From assembly GCA_045575975.1 (NCBI GenBank), contig JAZNFO010000022.1:1-20843 (forward strand): a stretch of DNA of 20,843 nucleotides, read 5' to 3'. The notes beneath the pieces are model-generated. The model was not told the DNA's origin, did no database searches, and was given only the letters and a program-made list of their open reading frames with translations. The translations under genes were made by a program, and so were the position numbers. Positions 7,499-13,921 of this stretch are shown here, one piece after another. This stretch comes from RGIG8709 sp045575975. GTDB lineage: Bacteria > Bacillota > Clostridia > Monoglobales > Monoglobaceae. Numbering within the stretch: position 1 is the stretch's first letter; each line of letters opens with the position of its first letter.

Positions 7499-7527
7499 TT
7501 GCAATTTTGGGAAAATAGGTGTATAAT
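7499..7527 (+). promoter_or_regulatory. Repressor promoter (sigma-A type)
   Basis: TTGCAA (7499-7504), a 17-nt spacer and TATAAT (7522-7527) precede the repressor start at 7571. The third operator-like motif sits in its spacer, so the promoter could be autoregulated. Confidence 0.8.
7504..7519. promoter_or_regulatory. Operator-like motif 3, within the repressor promoter
   Basis: ATTTTGGGAAAATAGG (an ATTTT/AAAAT near-palindrome) occupies the spacer of the repressor promoter. A protein bound here would block the repressor promoter. Confidence 0.45.
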
Positions 7528-7570
7528 ATGTATACAAACCACCGCTAAAATGCGGAAAAGGAGATTTAAT

Positions 7571-8266
7571 ATGTCAAATAAATATAGCGAGGATATAAAA
7601 AAAGAAGCTTCATTTTCAGGAGATACTCCCTCTCCCGAAACCGAAGAGGATGTTTATGCAGTTTTCAGAAAAAGGTTCAGGGAAAAGAGGGAGGAAAAAA
7701 ACCTCACCTTTGACCAGATAGTTCTTATGACAGGCATCAGCAGGAGCAATCTGCAAAGATACGAAAGCGGAGAAACGGGGAAAATCCCTCTTGATGCAGC
7801 CCTTAAAATCGAAAAGGCACTTATGCTCCCCAAAGGTTATCTTTTAGGCTATAGCGAGGATGTCCCCTCGGGACTTATCTCTGCCCAAAAAGCCTTTCTT
7901 CCTCTTATTGTTTCCACAAAGGGTATGCGTCCCGTTCTTGGCGACAGTGTTATGCAGGTGGCAACTGTGGAGGGGGATGTTCAGAAGGCTTCCTATTGTT
8001 ATTATATGGATGACGACTCCATGACAGGAGCAAGAATAAATAAAGGAGATGTTCTTTTTATAAATGCTGTGGAAACCCTTGAAAGCGGAGATATCGGAGC
8101 TTTTGTTTATGAGGACAGAATTATAATAAGAAAATATTATCACGATGGAAAAAATCACATTTTATGCCCTGCATCCACCGAGTTTTCTCCCGAAAGCTTC
8201 AGGGGATTAAAATCATCAAATGTTAAAATTATTGGAAAGGTTATTGCCTTTCAGGGCAATTTGTAA
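7571..8266 (+). CDS. CI-like phage repressor (XRE HTH plus S24 peptidase domain)
   Basis: A 231-residue repressor. An N-terminal tail of about 28 residues precedes an XRE helix-turn-helix (about 31-94, with TFDQIVLMTGISRSNLQRYESG). The C-terminal LexA/CI-like domain carries the probable catalytic Ser150 (DDDSM) and Lys188 (IIIRKYY), 38 residues apart as in LexA-type proteins. The self-cleavage dyad (Ala-Gly or Cys-Gly) expected some 25-35 residues before the serine is not visible; the segment reads VLGDSVMQVATVEG. The start at 7571 has AAAAGGAG upstream. An apparent earlier TTG start at 7499 is the -35 box. Its stop lies 12 nt before hydF, whose ribosome binding site overlaps it, so the two are probably co-transcribed. 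Confidence 0.88.
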   Translation: MSNKYSEDIKKEASFSGDTPSPETEEDVYAVFRKRFREKREEKNLTFDQIVLMTGISRSNLQRYESGETGKIPLDAALKIEKALMLPKGYLLGYSEDVPSGLISAQKAFLPLIVSTKGMRPVLGDSVMQVATVEGDVQKASYCYYMDDDSMTGARINKGDVLFINAVETLESGDIGAFVYEDRIIIRKYYHDGKNHILCPASTEFSPESFRGLKSSNVKIIGKVIAFQGNL

Positions 8267-8278
8267 GGAGGTATAATT

Positions 8279-9454
8279 ATGGAGACACCTCGCAGCGAAA
8301 GACTTCACATAGGCTTTTTTGGTGCAAGAAACGCAGGAAAATCTTCCCTTGTGAACAAAGTTACAAATCAGGAGCTTTCCGTTGTTTCAGAAATATTAGG
8401 CACCACCACCGACCCGGTTATAAAATCCATGGAGCTTTTGCCCCTTGGACCGGTTGCCATTATTGACACTCCGGGCTTTGACGATGTTGGCGGTCTTGGA
8501 GAAAAAAGAGTTTTAAAAACAAAACAAATTCTGTCAAAAACCGACATTGCAGTTCTTTGTGTCAGCCTGGATGCAGGCATTCGGGATTGCGACAAAGAGC
8601 TTATAAGCCTATTTAAAGAAAAAAATATACCTTATATAATAGTATACACGAAAAAAGACCTTTTTGACACTTTTCCTCCTCTTAAAGAAAACGCACTTTA
8701 TGTCAGCTCAAAAACGGGAGAGGGTGTTGAGGAATTAAAGAACAAAATCACAACTCTTGCTCCCGAAAACAAAAAGGAGCTTCGTCTGGTAGCAGATTTT
8801 ATAAAGGAAAAGGATGTTGTTGTTTTAGTCACTCCCATTGATGAATCAGCTCCCAAGGCAAGGCTTATTCTTCCGCAACAGCAGACTATCCGTGATATTC
8901 TGGATGCGAAAGCCACCGCTTTTGTGTGCCAGACAGAGGAGCTTTCAGACACTCTTTCTGTTCTTAAAAACCCACCTGCTCTTGTGATTTGCGACAGTCA
9001 GGTTTTCAAAAAGGTATCTGAAATCGTTCCTGAAAATATTCCTCTCACCTCTTTTTCTATTCTTTTTGCCAGATACAAAGGAATTTTATCATCTGCCCTT
9101 TCAGGAATTGAAAAGGCAAAAAACTTAAAAGACGGTGATAAGGTTTTAATTGCAGAGGGCTGTACCCATCACAGACAATGCGGTGATATAGGAACAGTTA
9201 AAATGCCAATGTGGATAAAAAATTTTACAGGCAAGGATTTAGTCTTTGAATTTTCATCAGGCGGAGCTTTCCCTGAAAGCTTAGAAGAATACGCCCTGAT
9301 AGTTCACTGCGGAGGCTGTATGCTCACAGACAAAGAGGTTTTGTCGAGACTTGAAAAAGCAAAGGAAAAAGGCACCGCTATCACCAATTACGGCACGCTT
9401 ATTGCACATATGAATAGCATACTGGAAAGAAGTATCCGAGGAATTGTAAAATAG
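8279..9454 (+). CDS. hydF: [FeFe]-hydrogenase maturation GTPase HydF
   Basis: A 391-residue cytoplasmic scaffold on which the [FeFe]-hydrogenase active-site cluster is assembled with HydE and HydG. The N-terminal Era-like GTPase domain (about 1-165) has the P-loop GARNAGKS (15-22), DTPGFDD and the TKKD base-recognition motif. A middle dimerisation domain follows. The C-terminal FeS domain has Cys295-x-His297 and His343-Cys344-GG-Cys347, the family's C-x-H...HCxxC cluster ligand set with normal spacing. AAGGAGG lies 7 nt before the ATG and overlaps the repressor stop. The neighbours hydE, hydG and hydA are not in this window. It implies an anaerobic, hydrogen-metabolising host and probably marks the chromosome side of the phage block. 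Confidence 0.97.
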   Translation: METPRSERLHIGFFGARNAGKSSLVNKVTNQELSVVSEILGTTTDPVIKSMELLPLGPVAIIDTPGFDDVGGLGEKRVLKTKQILSKTDIAVLCVSLDAGIRDCDKELISLFKEKNIPYIIVYTKKDLFDTFPPLKENALYVSSKTGEGVEELKNKITTLAPENKKELRLVADFIKEKDVVVLVTPIDESAPKARLILPQQQTIRDILDAKATAFVCQTEELSDTLSVLKNPPALVICDSQVFKKVSEIVPENIPLTSFSILFARYKGILSSALSGIEKAKNLKDGDKVLIAEGCTHHRQCGDIGTVKMPMWIKNFTGKDLVFEFSSGGAFPESLEEYALIVHCGGCMLTDKEVLSRLEKAKEKGTAITNYGTLIAHMNSILERSIRGIVK

Positions 9455-9464
9455 TTTGTTCGAC

Positions 9465-9494
9465 AAAAGAATGTTTCACATGAAACATTCTTTT
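9465..9494 (+). terminator. Probable hydF terminator, built around a parS site
   Basis: Fourteen-base arms (AAAAGAATGTTTCA and TGAAACATTCTTTT) enclose a CA centre, 10 nt after the hydF stop, and the 3' arm ends in a T-rich stretch. With a 2-nt centre the RNA would open a few top pairs, leaving a stem of 12 or so. The centre is a parS site. Confidence 0.5.
9472..9487 (+). other. parS site 1
   Basis: TGTTTCACATGAAACA differs by one base from the classical Firmicutes parS consensus TGTTTCACGTGAAACA. It lies 97 bp upstream of parA and should be bound by the ParB encoded downstream. Confidence 0.92.
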
Positions 9495-9506
9495 AATTTA
9501 CAAAAT

Positions 9507-9522
9507 TGTTTCATGTGAAACA
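9507..9522 (-). other. parS site 2
   Basis: TGTTTCATGTGAAACA is the exact reverse complement of parS site 1, 35 bp away. It lies immediately upstream of the parA promoter -35 box, so ParB bound here could affect parA transcription. Confidence 0.92.
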
Positions 9523-9523
9523 C

Positions 9524-9552
9524 TTGTGTTTTTTCTCTGTTTGTGGTAATAT
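9524..9552 (+). promoter_or_regulatory. Probable parAB promoter
   Basis: TTGTGT (9524-9529), a 17-nt spacer and TAATAT (9547-9552) precede the parA start at 9585. The -35 box abuts parS site 2. Confidence 0.6.
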
Positions 9553-9584
9553 ATAAGTATAAAATTTCTATCGGAGCAAAAATT

Positions 9585-10349
9585 ATGGGAAAAATTATAG
9601 CAATTGCAAATCAAAAAGGCGGTGTCGGCAAAACAACCACTTCGGTTAACCTTAGTGCCTGCCTTGGAAAGCTGGGGAAAAAGACTTTAATTGTGGATAT
9701 TGACCCGCAGGGAAACACCACAAGCGGTCTGGGAATTGACCCAAAAACCCTTTCCCTTTCCATTTATGACTGCCTTATAAACGAAACAGATATAAAAGAT
9801 GTTATTTTAAAAACTGAATACGAGGGGCTTTTCATTGTTCCCTCAAATATAAATCTCGCAGGAGCAGAGCTTGAGCTTGCATTGAAGGAAAAAAGAGAAT
9901 TTCTTCTTAAAGACTGCCTTTCAAAGGTTAAGGAATTTTTTGATTTTATTCTTATCGACTGCCCTCCCTCACTTGGACTTATCACCTTAAATTCCTTTAC
10001 GGCAGCTGATTCTATCCTTGTTCCCATTCAGTGTGAATACTATGCCTTAGAGGGTTTAAGCCAGCTCACAAACACCATAAAGCTTGTGAAAAAATCCTTA
10101 AACCCCACCCTTTCCATTGAAGGAATTTTGATGACAATGTTTGATGCAAGAACAAATCTTTCAATTCAGGTTGTTGACGAGGTTAAAAGGTTCTTCAGGG
10201 ATAAGGTTTTCAAAACCATAATCCCAAGAAATGTCCGTCTTTCCGAGGCACCAAGCTTTGGTCAGCCGATTATTGAATACGATAAACACTCAAAGGGTGC
10301 AGAGTGCTATCTCGCCCTTGCAGAAGAAGTGATTGAAAGGAACAGCTAA
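9585..10349 (+). CDS. parA: Chromosome partitioning ATPase ParA (Soj)
   Basis: A 254-residue deviant-Walker ATPase. The N-terminus reads GKIIAIANQKGGVGKTTTSVNLS, with the P-loop KGGVGKT at 11-17 including the signature Lys11. LIVDIDPQGN gives Walker A', and FILIDCPPSLGLIT gives Walker B. There is no N-terminal HTH, as in chromosomal Soj. Family members bind DNA non-specifically as ATP dimers and, with ParB, segregate the origin and regulate DnaA. The start is set at 9585, with GGAG 9 nt upstream; an in-frame start at 9543 falls in the promoter. Two parS sites lie just upstream, and parB follows 2 nt after the stop, so the pair forms an operon. Confidence 0.96.
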   Translation: MGKIIAIANQKGGVGKTTTSVNLSACLGKLGKKTLIVDIDPQGNTTSGLGIDPKTLSLSIYDCLINETDIKDVILKTEYEGLFIVPSNINLAGAELELALKEKREFLLKDCLSKVKEFFDFILIDCPPSLGLITLNSFTAADSILVPIQCEYYALEGLSQLTNTIKLVKKSLNPTLSIEGILMTMFDARTNLSIQVVDEVKRFFRDKVFKTIIPRNVRLSEAPSFGQPIIEYDKHSKGAECYLALAEEVIERNS

Positions 10350-10351
10350 TT

Positions 10352-11260
10352 ATGGAAGATAAGAAGAAGAAACAAAGAGGCTTAGGGCGGGGAATAGGCG
10401 CACTTTTTAATGAAGATATCACCCCCGCATACGAAAAATCCTCATTTTTAGAGGAAATTCAGGACGAAAAAATCGCATCCGGCAAGGTTGTTATGCTGAA
10501 GCTTCGTGATATAGAGCCAAACCCAAAACAGCCCAGAAGAAATTTTGACAAGGAAAAGCTTGAAGCCCTTGCAGAGTCTCTTAAAACCCACGGGGTTATT
10601 CAGCCTGTTTTAGTTAAGAAAAACGAAAACGGAATGTACACAATTATTGCAGGGGAGAGAAGATGGAGAGCATCAAAACTTGCCAAGCTTTCCGAAATTC
10701 CCTGTATTATTAAGGAATTTGACGAAAAAGAGCTTATGGAAGTGGCTTTAATCGAAAACCTCCAGAGAGAAGATTTGAACCCTATCGAAGAGGCAGAGGG
10801 CTATAAAAATCTTATGGAAAAGTTTAAAATGACTCAGGAAGAGGTTTCCGAAAGAGTGGGAAAAAGCCGAAGCGCCGTGGCAAATGCACTGAGACTCAAC
10901 AAGCTTTCTGATAAGGTGAAAGCTCTTGTTATAGACGGTTCCCTTTCTCAGGGCCACGCAAGAACAATCCTTTCAGTGGAAGATGAAAAAAACCAACTTG
11001 CCCTTGCAGAAAAAATTATAAAAGAGGGACTATCGGTCCGCCAGACAGAAAGATTGGTTTCGGTGGAAAAGCTTACTCCCCCTCAGGAAAAACCAGCAAA
11101 AGCTTCTGATGAAAAATATTATTTGTCCCTTGAAAAAAAGCTTTCCTCAAAGCTCGGCACAAAGGTGAAAATTTTAGCGGGAAAGAAAAAAAGTAAAATC
11201 GAAATCGAATATTATTCAAAAGATGATTTAGAAAGACTTCTTTATGAGTTAAGTAAGTAA
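10352..11260 (+). CDS. parB: Chromosome partitioning protein ParB (Spo0J)
   Basis: A 302-residue CTP-dependent parS-binding clamp. The N-terminal RGLGRGIGALF is the ParA-contacting motif. The ParB/sulfiredoxin-like CTPase domain (about 45-140) has PRRNF, the GERRWRAS motif (about 101-108) and the ENLQREDLNPIEEAEGY segment. The helix-turn-helix is at about 160-185 (MTQEEVSERVGKSRSAVANALR), and the C-terminal dimerisation domain ends the protein. All key motifs are intact. It is translated from a ribosome binding site within the end of parA. The two parS sites upstream of parA are its expected DNA targets. Confidence 0.96.
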   Translation: MEDKKKKQRGLGRGIGALFNEDITPAYEKSSFLEEIQDEKIASGKVVMLKLRDIEPNPKQPRRNFDKEKLEALAESLKTHGVIQPVLVKKNENGMYTIIAGERRWRASKLAKLSEIPCIIKEFDEKELMEVALIENLQREDLNPIEEAEGYKNLMEKFKMTQEEVSERVGKSRSAVANALRLNKLSDKVKALVIDGSLSQGHARTILSVEDEKNQLALAEKIIKEGLSVRQTERLVSVEKLTPPQEKPAKASDEKYYLSLEKKLSSKLGTKVKILAGKKKSKIEIEYYSKDDLERLLYELSK

Positions 11261-11347
11261 ATTGCCATTTTTTGACAAAGAAGCACCCTTTAAAATAGCG
11301 TCTTAGTGCCAAAAACTCAACACGCCGAGGGAAAGTATATTAAAAAG

Positions 11348-11377
11348 TGCCAAAACCCTTTTAAGGGGCAATTTTTT
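11348..11377 (+). terminator. Possible terminator or attenuator after parB
   Basis: TGCC (11348-11351) and CCT (11357-11359) can pair with AGG and GGCA (11364-11370) around a bulge, followed by A and six Ts. The stem is weak. Seven bases overlapping the T run (11376-11382) can instead pair with AACTCAA at 11314-11320, so this may be a regulated leader of the next gene. Confidence 0.35.
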
Positions 11378-11401
11378 GAGTTACAGAGAGGATGACTAAA
11401 A

Positions 11402-11827
11402 ATGAGAAAAATTGATAAGAGAGTTTTCACATATTTTATAATAATGCTTTTAAGTGTTATTTTGCTTTTGGTTTTTGCATACCTTTCGGGAGAAAAAATT
11501 GAGACAATGGAAAATGACCTTGCGGACAAAGTTTCTGTTCACGAAAAAATCACTCTTGAAAATCAGGATAAAATTACAGAGCTTTCAAACAAGGTAAAAG
11601 AGCTTGAAAACGAGAATAAAAAGCTGAAAGACTTGCTTGATGAAAATTCTATTGTATCAAACGGAGAGACCTATCAGCAGTCAATGAAGATTTTGTCGGA
11701 CATATATCTTCTGATTGAAAACAAAGAATTTGAAAAAGCAAAGAAGGAACTTAAAAATTTTGACACCACGGGGGCAGATGACACGGTTTTAAACTTTAAA
11801 AAAGCATTGGAAAATTTAATTAAATAA
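11402..11827 (+). CDS. Small membrane-anchored coiled-coil protein, unknown function
   Basis: A 141-residue protein with one N-terminal transmembrane helix (about 8-29, FTYFIIMLLSVILLLVFAYLSG) after a basic MRKIDKR start, predicting an N-in, C-out single-pass protein. Residues 33-80 form a heptad-rich coiled coil (IETMENDLADKV through ELENENKKLKDLL). The C-terminal 55 residues are helical, with alternating Lys and Glu and a possible TPR-like pair (SMKILSDIYLLIENKEFEKAKKELKNF). It is preceded by a GAGAGGATG ribosome binding site and followed by a strong terminator. Its place after parB is where other Firmicutes have small membrane proteins of unknown role. No known family is recognised. Confidence 0.75.
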   Translation: MRKIDKRVFTYFIIMLLSVILLLVFAYLSGEKIETMENDLADKVSVHEKITLENQDKITELSNKVKELENENKKLKDLLDENSIVSNGETYQQSMKILSDIYLLIENKEFEKAKKELKNFDTTGADDTVLNFKKALENLIK

Positions 11828-11834
11828 ATTTTTT

Positions 11835-11862
11835 AGAGAACGGCTATTCCGTTCTCTTTTTT
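11835..11862 (+). terminator. Rho-independent terminator
   Basis: Stem AGAGAACGG/CCGTTCTCT with a CTATT loop, followed by a T run, 8 nt after the stop of the coiled-coil protein gene. It ends the hydF-to-11827 gene group. Confidence 0.9.
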
Positions 11863-11870
11863 GCTATGTT

Positions 11871-11896
11871 TCGGAATGCATAAATGCATTCCCTAC
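11871..11896 (+). repeat. Dispersed palindromic repeat, copy with changed arms
   Basis: GGAATGCATAAATGCATTCC (11873-11892) with 9-bp perfect arms, then CTAC. Compared with the copies at 3801 and 3926, two base pairs in the arms have changed on both sides, so pairing is kept. Confidence 0.8.
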
Positions 11897-11919
11897 AGTC
11901 TGTTTTGCCTTATCCTATT

Positions 11920-11945
11920 GTAGGGAAGGGATTTATCCCTTCCGT
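11920..11945 (-). repeat. Dispersed palindromic repeat, inverted copy
   Basis: On the minus strand, GGAAGGGATAAATCCCTTCC with perfect 9-bp arms followed by CTAC. This is a third arm sequence, again fully paired. Confidence 0.8.
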
Positions 11946-11946
11946 T

Positions 11947-11972
11947 TCGGAACGCATAAATACATCCCTTAC
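11947..11972 (+). repeat. Dispersed palindromic repeat, decayed copy
   Basis: GGAACGCATAAATACATCCC (11949-11968) then TTAC. The right arm has lost pairing at several positions, so this copy looks decayed. It is followed by CCGCTATAAA, also found after the repeat at 3977-4004. Confidence 0.6.
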
Positions 11973-11996
11973 AGTCCGCTATAAAATCTTGATTTT

Positions 11997-12025
11997 TTCA
12001 CAATTTCTCACTTTCTGCATATAAT
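11997..12025 (+). promoter_or_regulatory. Probable promoter of the sleC-like genes
   Basis: TTCACA (11997-12002), a 17-nt spacer and TATAAT (12020-12025), 40 nt before the start at 12065. Spore cortex-lytic genes are usually read by sporulation sigma factors, yet this reads as a vegetative-type promoter; a sigma-E/K type -10 (CATA) overlaps it at 12018-12021, so the sigma factor is uncertain. Confidence 0.5.
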
Positions 12026-12064
12026 GCATAAAAAGAATAATGTTTATAAAGAAGGAGAAAAATT

Positions 12065-12493
12065 ATGGCAAATATGCAAAACGCTCCACAAAACCAAAGC
12101 ACAGGACGGCTTTTCGTTCAGGTTTACACAGGCGAAGAAACCTCTCCCATTCCTGACGCGGGAGTTATTATATCAAGAGAAAATTCTGCAGGCAGTGAAG
12201 AGCTTATATCCTTTATGCTTACAAACAGAGACGGCAAAACGGCAGAAATTCAGCTTCCTGCCCCCTCAAAAGCCCTGTCCCTTTCTCCTGATAACAAGAG
12301 CGGCTATGAAAACTACAACATAAGGGTCGACAAACCCGGCTTTTACACCTCGGAGCTTTTAAATGTGCCGGTTTTTTCAGGAAATGTCACCATTCAGCCG
12401 GTTGCACTTCTACCTCTTCCTCTTGACACCTTTTCGGGCAAGAAGAAATATTATATTTCCGAGCCTTTAAATCTGGAAAACGGGGAGGCGTGA
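12065..12493 (+). CDS. SleC-like N-terminal domain protein
   Basis: A 142-residue, beta-rich protein resembling the N-terminal pro-region of SleC, the spore cortex-lytic enzyme of clostridia. The pattern is GRLFVQVYTGEETSPIPDAGVII, then a LTNRDGKTAEIQLPAPSKAL segment, then ENYNIRVDKPGFYTSELLNVPVFSGNVTIQPVALLPLP, a carboxypeptidase-regulatory-like (Ig-like) fold. No signal peptide or membrane helix is visible. A GAAGGAG site precedes the ATG. Its UGA stop is followed by one codon and the ATG of the next gene in the same frame, and that gene carries the rest of a SleC-type protein. So this is half of a split sleC-like gene. The family likeness is from recall of SleC sequences. Confidence 0.75.
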   Translation: MANMQNAPQNQSTGRLFVQVYTGEETSPIPDAGVIISRENSAGSEELISFMLTNRDGKTAEIQLPAPSKALSLSPDNKSGYENYNIRVDKPGFYTSELLNVPVFSGNVTIQPVALLPLPLDTFSGKKKYYISEPLNLENGEA

Positions 12494-12496
12494 GAA

Positions 12497-13891
12497 ATGA
12501 CAGGTCTACCCTATATTCCAGAAACTATCCGTGTCCACCTTGGTCCTCCTGCCTCTTCTGCAGAGACGGTTACGGTTTCATTTCCTGACTACATAAAAAA
12601 TGTTGCATCCAGCGAAATCTACCCCACCTGGCCCGAAAACGCTCTCAGGGCAAATATTTATGCTATTATTTCCTATGCCCTGAACAGAGTTTACACCGAG
12701 TGGTATCCCTCTATGGGATATGATTTTGATATAACAAACTCCACCGCCTACGATATGTCCTTTGTGAATGGAAGAAACATTTTTGAGGACATTTCAAGAA
12801 TAGTTGACGAGATTTTCAACGATTATATAAAAAGGCAGGGGAACATTGAGCCACTCTTTGCTGCATTCTGCGACGGAGTGGAGGTAAGTTGCGACGGGCT
12901 TTCCCAGTGGGGAACAGTTGACCTTGCAGAGCAGGGACTTGTTCCCTATGAGATTTTAACCACCTACTATGGCTCTGACATTGACATAGTTGAAGATGCC
13001 CCCATACAGAATATAACAGAGTCTTACCGTGGAACTCCCCTTCGGCTCGGCTCTTCAAACAGAGAGGTACAGAAAGTTCAGCTAAGCTTAAACAGAATAG
13101 CAAAGGACTATCCCCTTATCCCCAAAATCCCTGAGCCTGACGGATATTTCGGTATTGCAACCGAAGATGCGGTAAAGGCTTTTCAACGGATTTTCAATCT
13201 GGCAGAAGACGGAATTGTGGGAAAAGCCACCTGGTATAAAATTCAGTATATTTTCACAGCGGTCACAAGTCTTGCAAACTTAAACTCCGAGGGGCTTACT
13301 ATAGAAGGTCTTCCCAGACAGCTTTCAAACCTGCTCCGTGAGGGCGATTCAGGAGGTCTTGTCCGTTCTCTGCAATATTATCTTTCAACGGTAGCATTTT
13401 ATAATAACGCCGTTCCAAAGGTGGAAATAGACGGATATTTCGGACCTGCCACAAGAAGCTCTGTTGTGGGCTTTCAAAAGGAGTATGGTCTTTCTCCCAC
13501 AGGGGTTGCAAATCTTGAAACCTGGGAAAAACTGGTGGATGTTTATTCGGGAATTTTAGCAGAAAACCCGCCTGATTATTTAAACGAGCCTTATGCCCCC
13601 TTCCCCGGCACGGCACTCAGGCTTGGAAGTCAATCGGATGCGGTGAGGCTTGTTCAGGAAAGGCTGAATATTATAAGCGATTTTTACCCCTCTGTTCCAA
13701 AGGTTGATGTGACGGGGTATTTCGGCAGAGACACACAAAACGCAGTTCTTGCCTTTGAACGGGAGTTTGGCATTCCGCCAAGAGGCATTGTTTTTCCATT
13801 TACCTGGGAGAGACTTGCACAGGTGGCTCGAAGTGTCCAAAGCGTAGAAAGAGCCGAGGGACAATTCCCCGGCTATGTTTTAAGAGTTTGA
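12497..13891 (+). CDS. SleC-like spore cortex-lytic protein: SpoIID-like domain plus three peptidoglycan-binding repeats
   Basis: A 464-residue protein. Residues about 1-180 form the SpoIID/LytB-like lytic transglycosylase domain as in SleC. FPDYIKNVASSEIYPTWPENA holds the likely catalytic Glu40, and GLSQWGTVDLAEQGLVPYEI matches the family's SQWG motif before the YYGSDIDI end. Three PG_binding_1 repeats follow (about 183-258, 272-350, 368-445), each with a DGYFG or TGYFG turn and a TW near the end. SleC degrades cortex peptidoglycan during germination; this protein has more binding repeats than SleC and no N-terminal pro-domain, which is the separate upstream ORF in the same frame. A GGGGAGG site 8 nt upstream supports independent initiation. 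No signal peptide is seen. Confidence 0.85.
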   Translation: MTGLPYIPETIRVHLGPPASSAETVTVSFPDYIKNVASSEIYPTWPENALRANIYAIISYALNRVYTEWYPSMGYDFDITNSTAYDMSFVNGRNIFEDISRIVDEIFNDYIKRQGNIEPLFAAFCDGVEVSCDGLSQWGTVDLAEQGLVPYEILTTYYGSDIDIVEDAPIQNITESYRGTPLRLGSSNREVQKVQLSLNRIAKDYPLIPKIPEPDGYFGIATEDAVKAFQRIFNLAEDGIVGKATWYKIQYIFTAVTSLANLNSEGLTIEGLPRQLSNLLREGDSGGLVRSLQYYLSTVAFYNNAVPKVEIDGYFGPATRSSVVGFQKEYGLSPTGVANLETWEKLVDVYSGILAENPPDYLNEPYAPFPGTALRLGSQSDAVRLVQERLNIISDFYPSVPKVDVTGYFGRDTQNAVLAFEREFGIPPRGIVFPFTWERLAQVARSVQSVERAEGQFPGYVLRV

Positions 13892-13921
13892 TTTATAAAT
13901 AAAATAGAAAGGAAGGAAATA

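Noticed and set aside
7499..7570. Earlier TTG start for the phage repressor.
   Set aside because: The TTG is part of the -35 box of a 17-nt-spaced promoter whose transcript starts downstream of it; the ATG at 7571 has its own AAAAGGAG.
12018..12030. Sigma-K/E promoter for the sleC-like genes from CATA at 12018-12021.
   Set aside because: The full -10 pattern and a matching -35 are not convincing, and a sigma-A-like pair fits the same place better; left as an open alternative.
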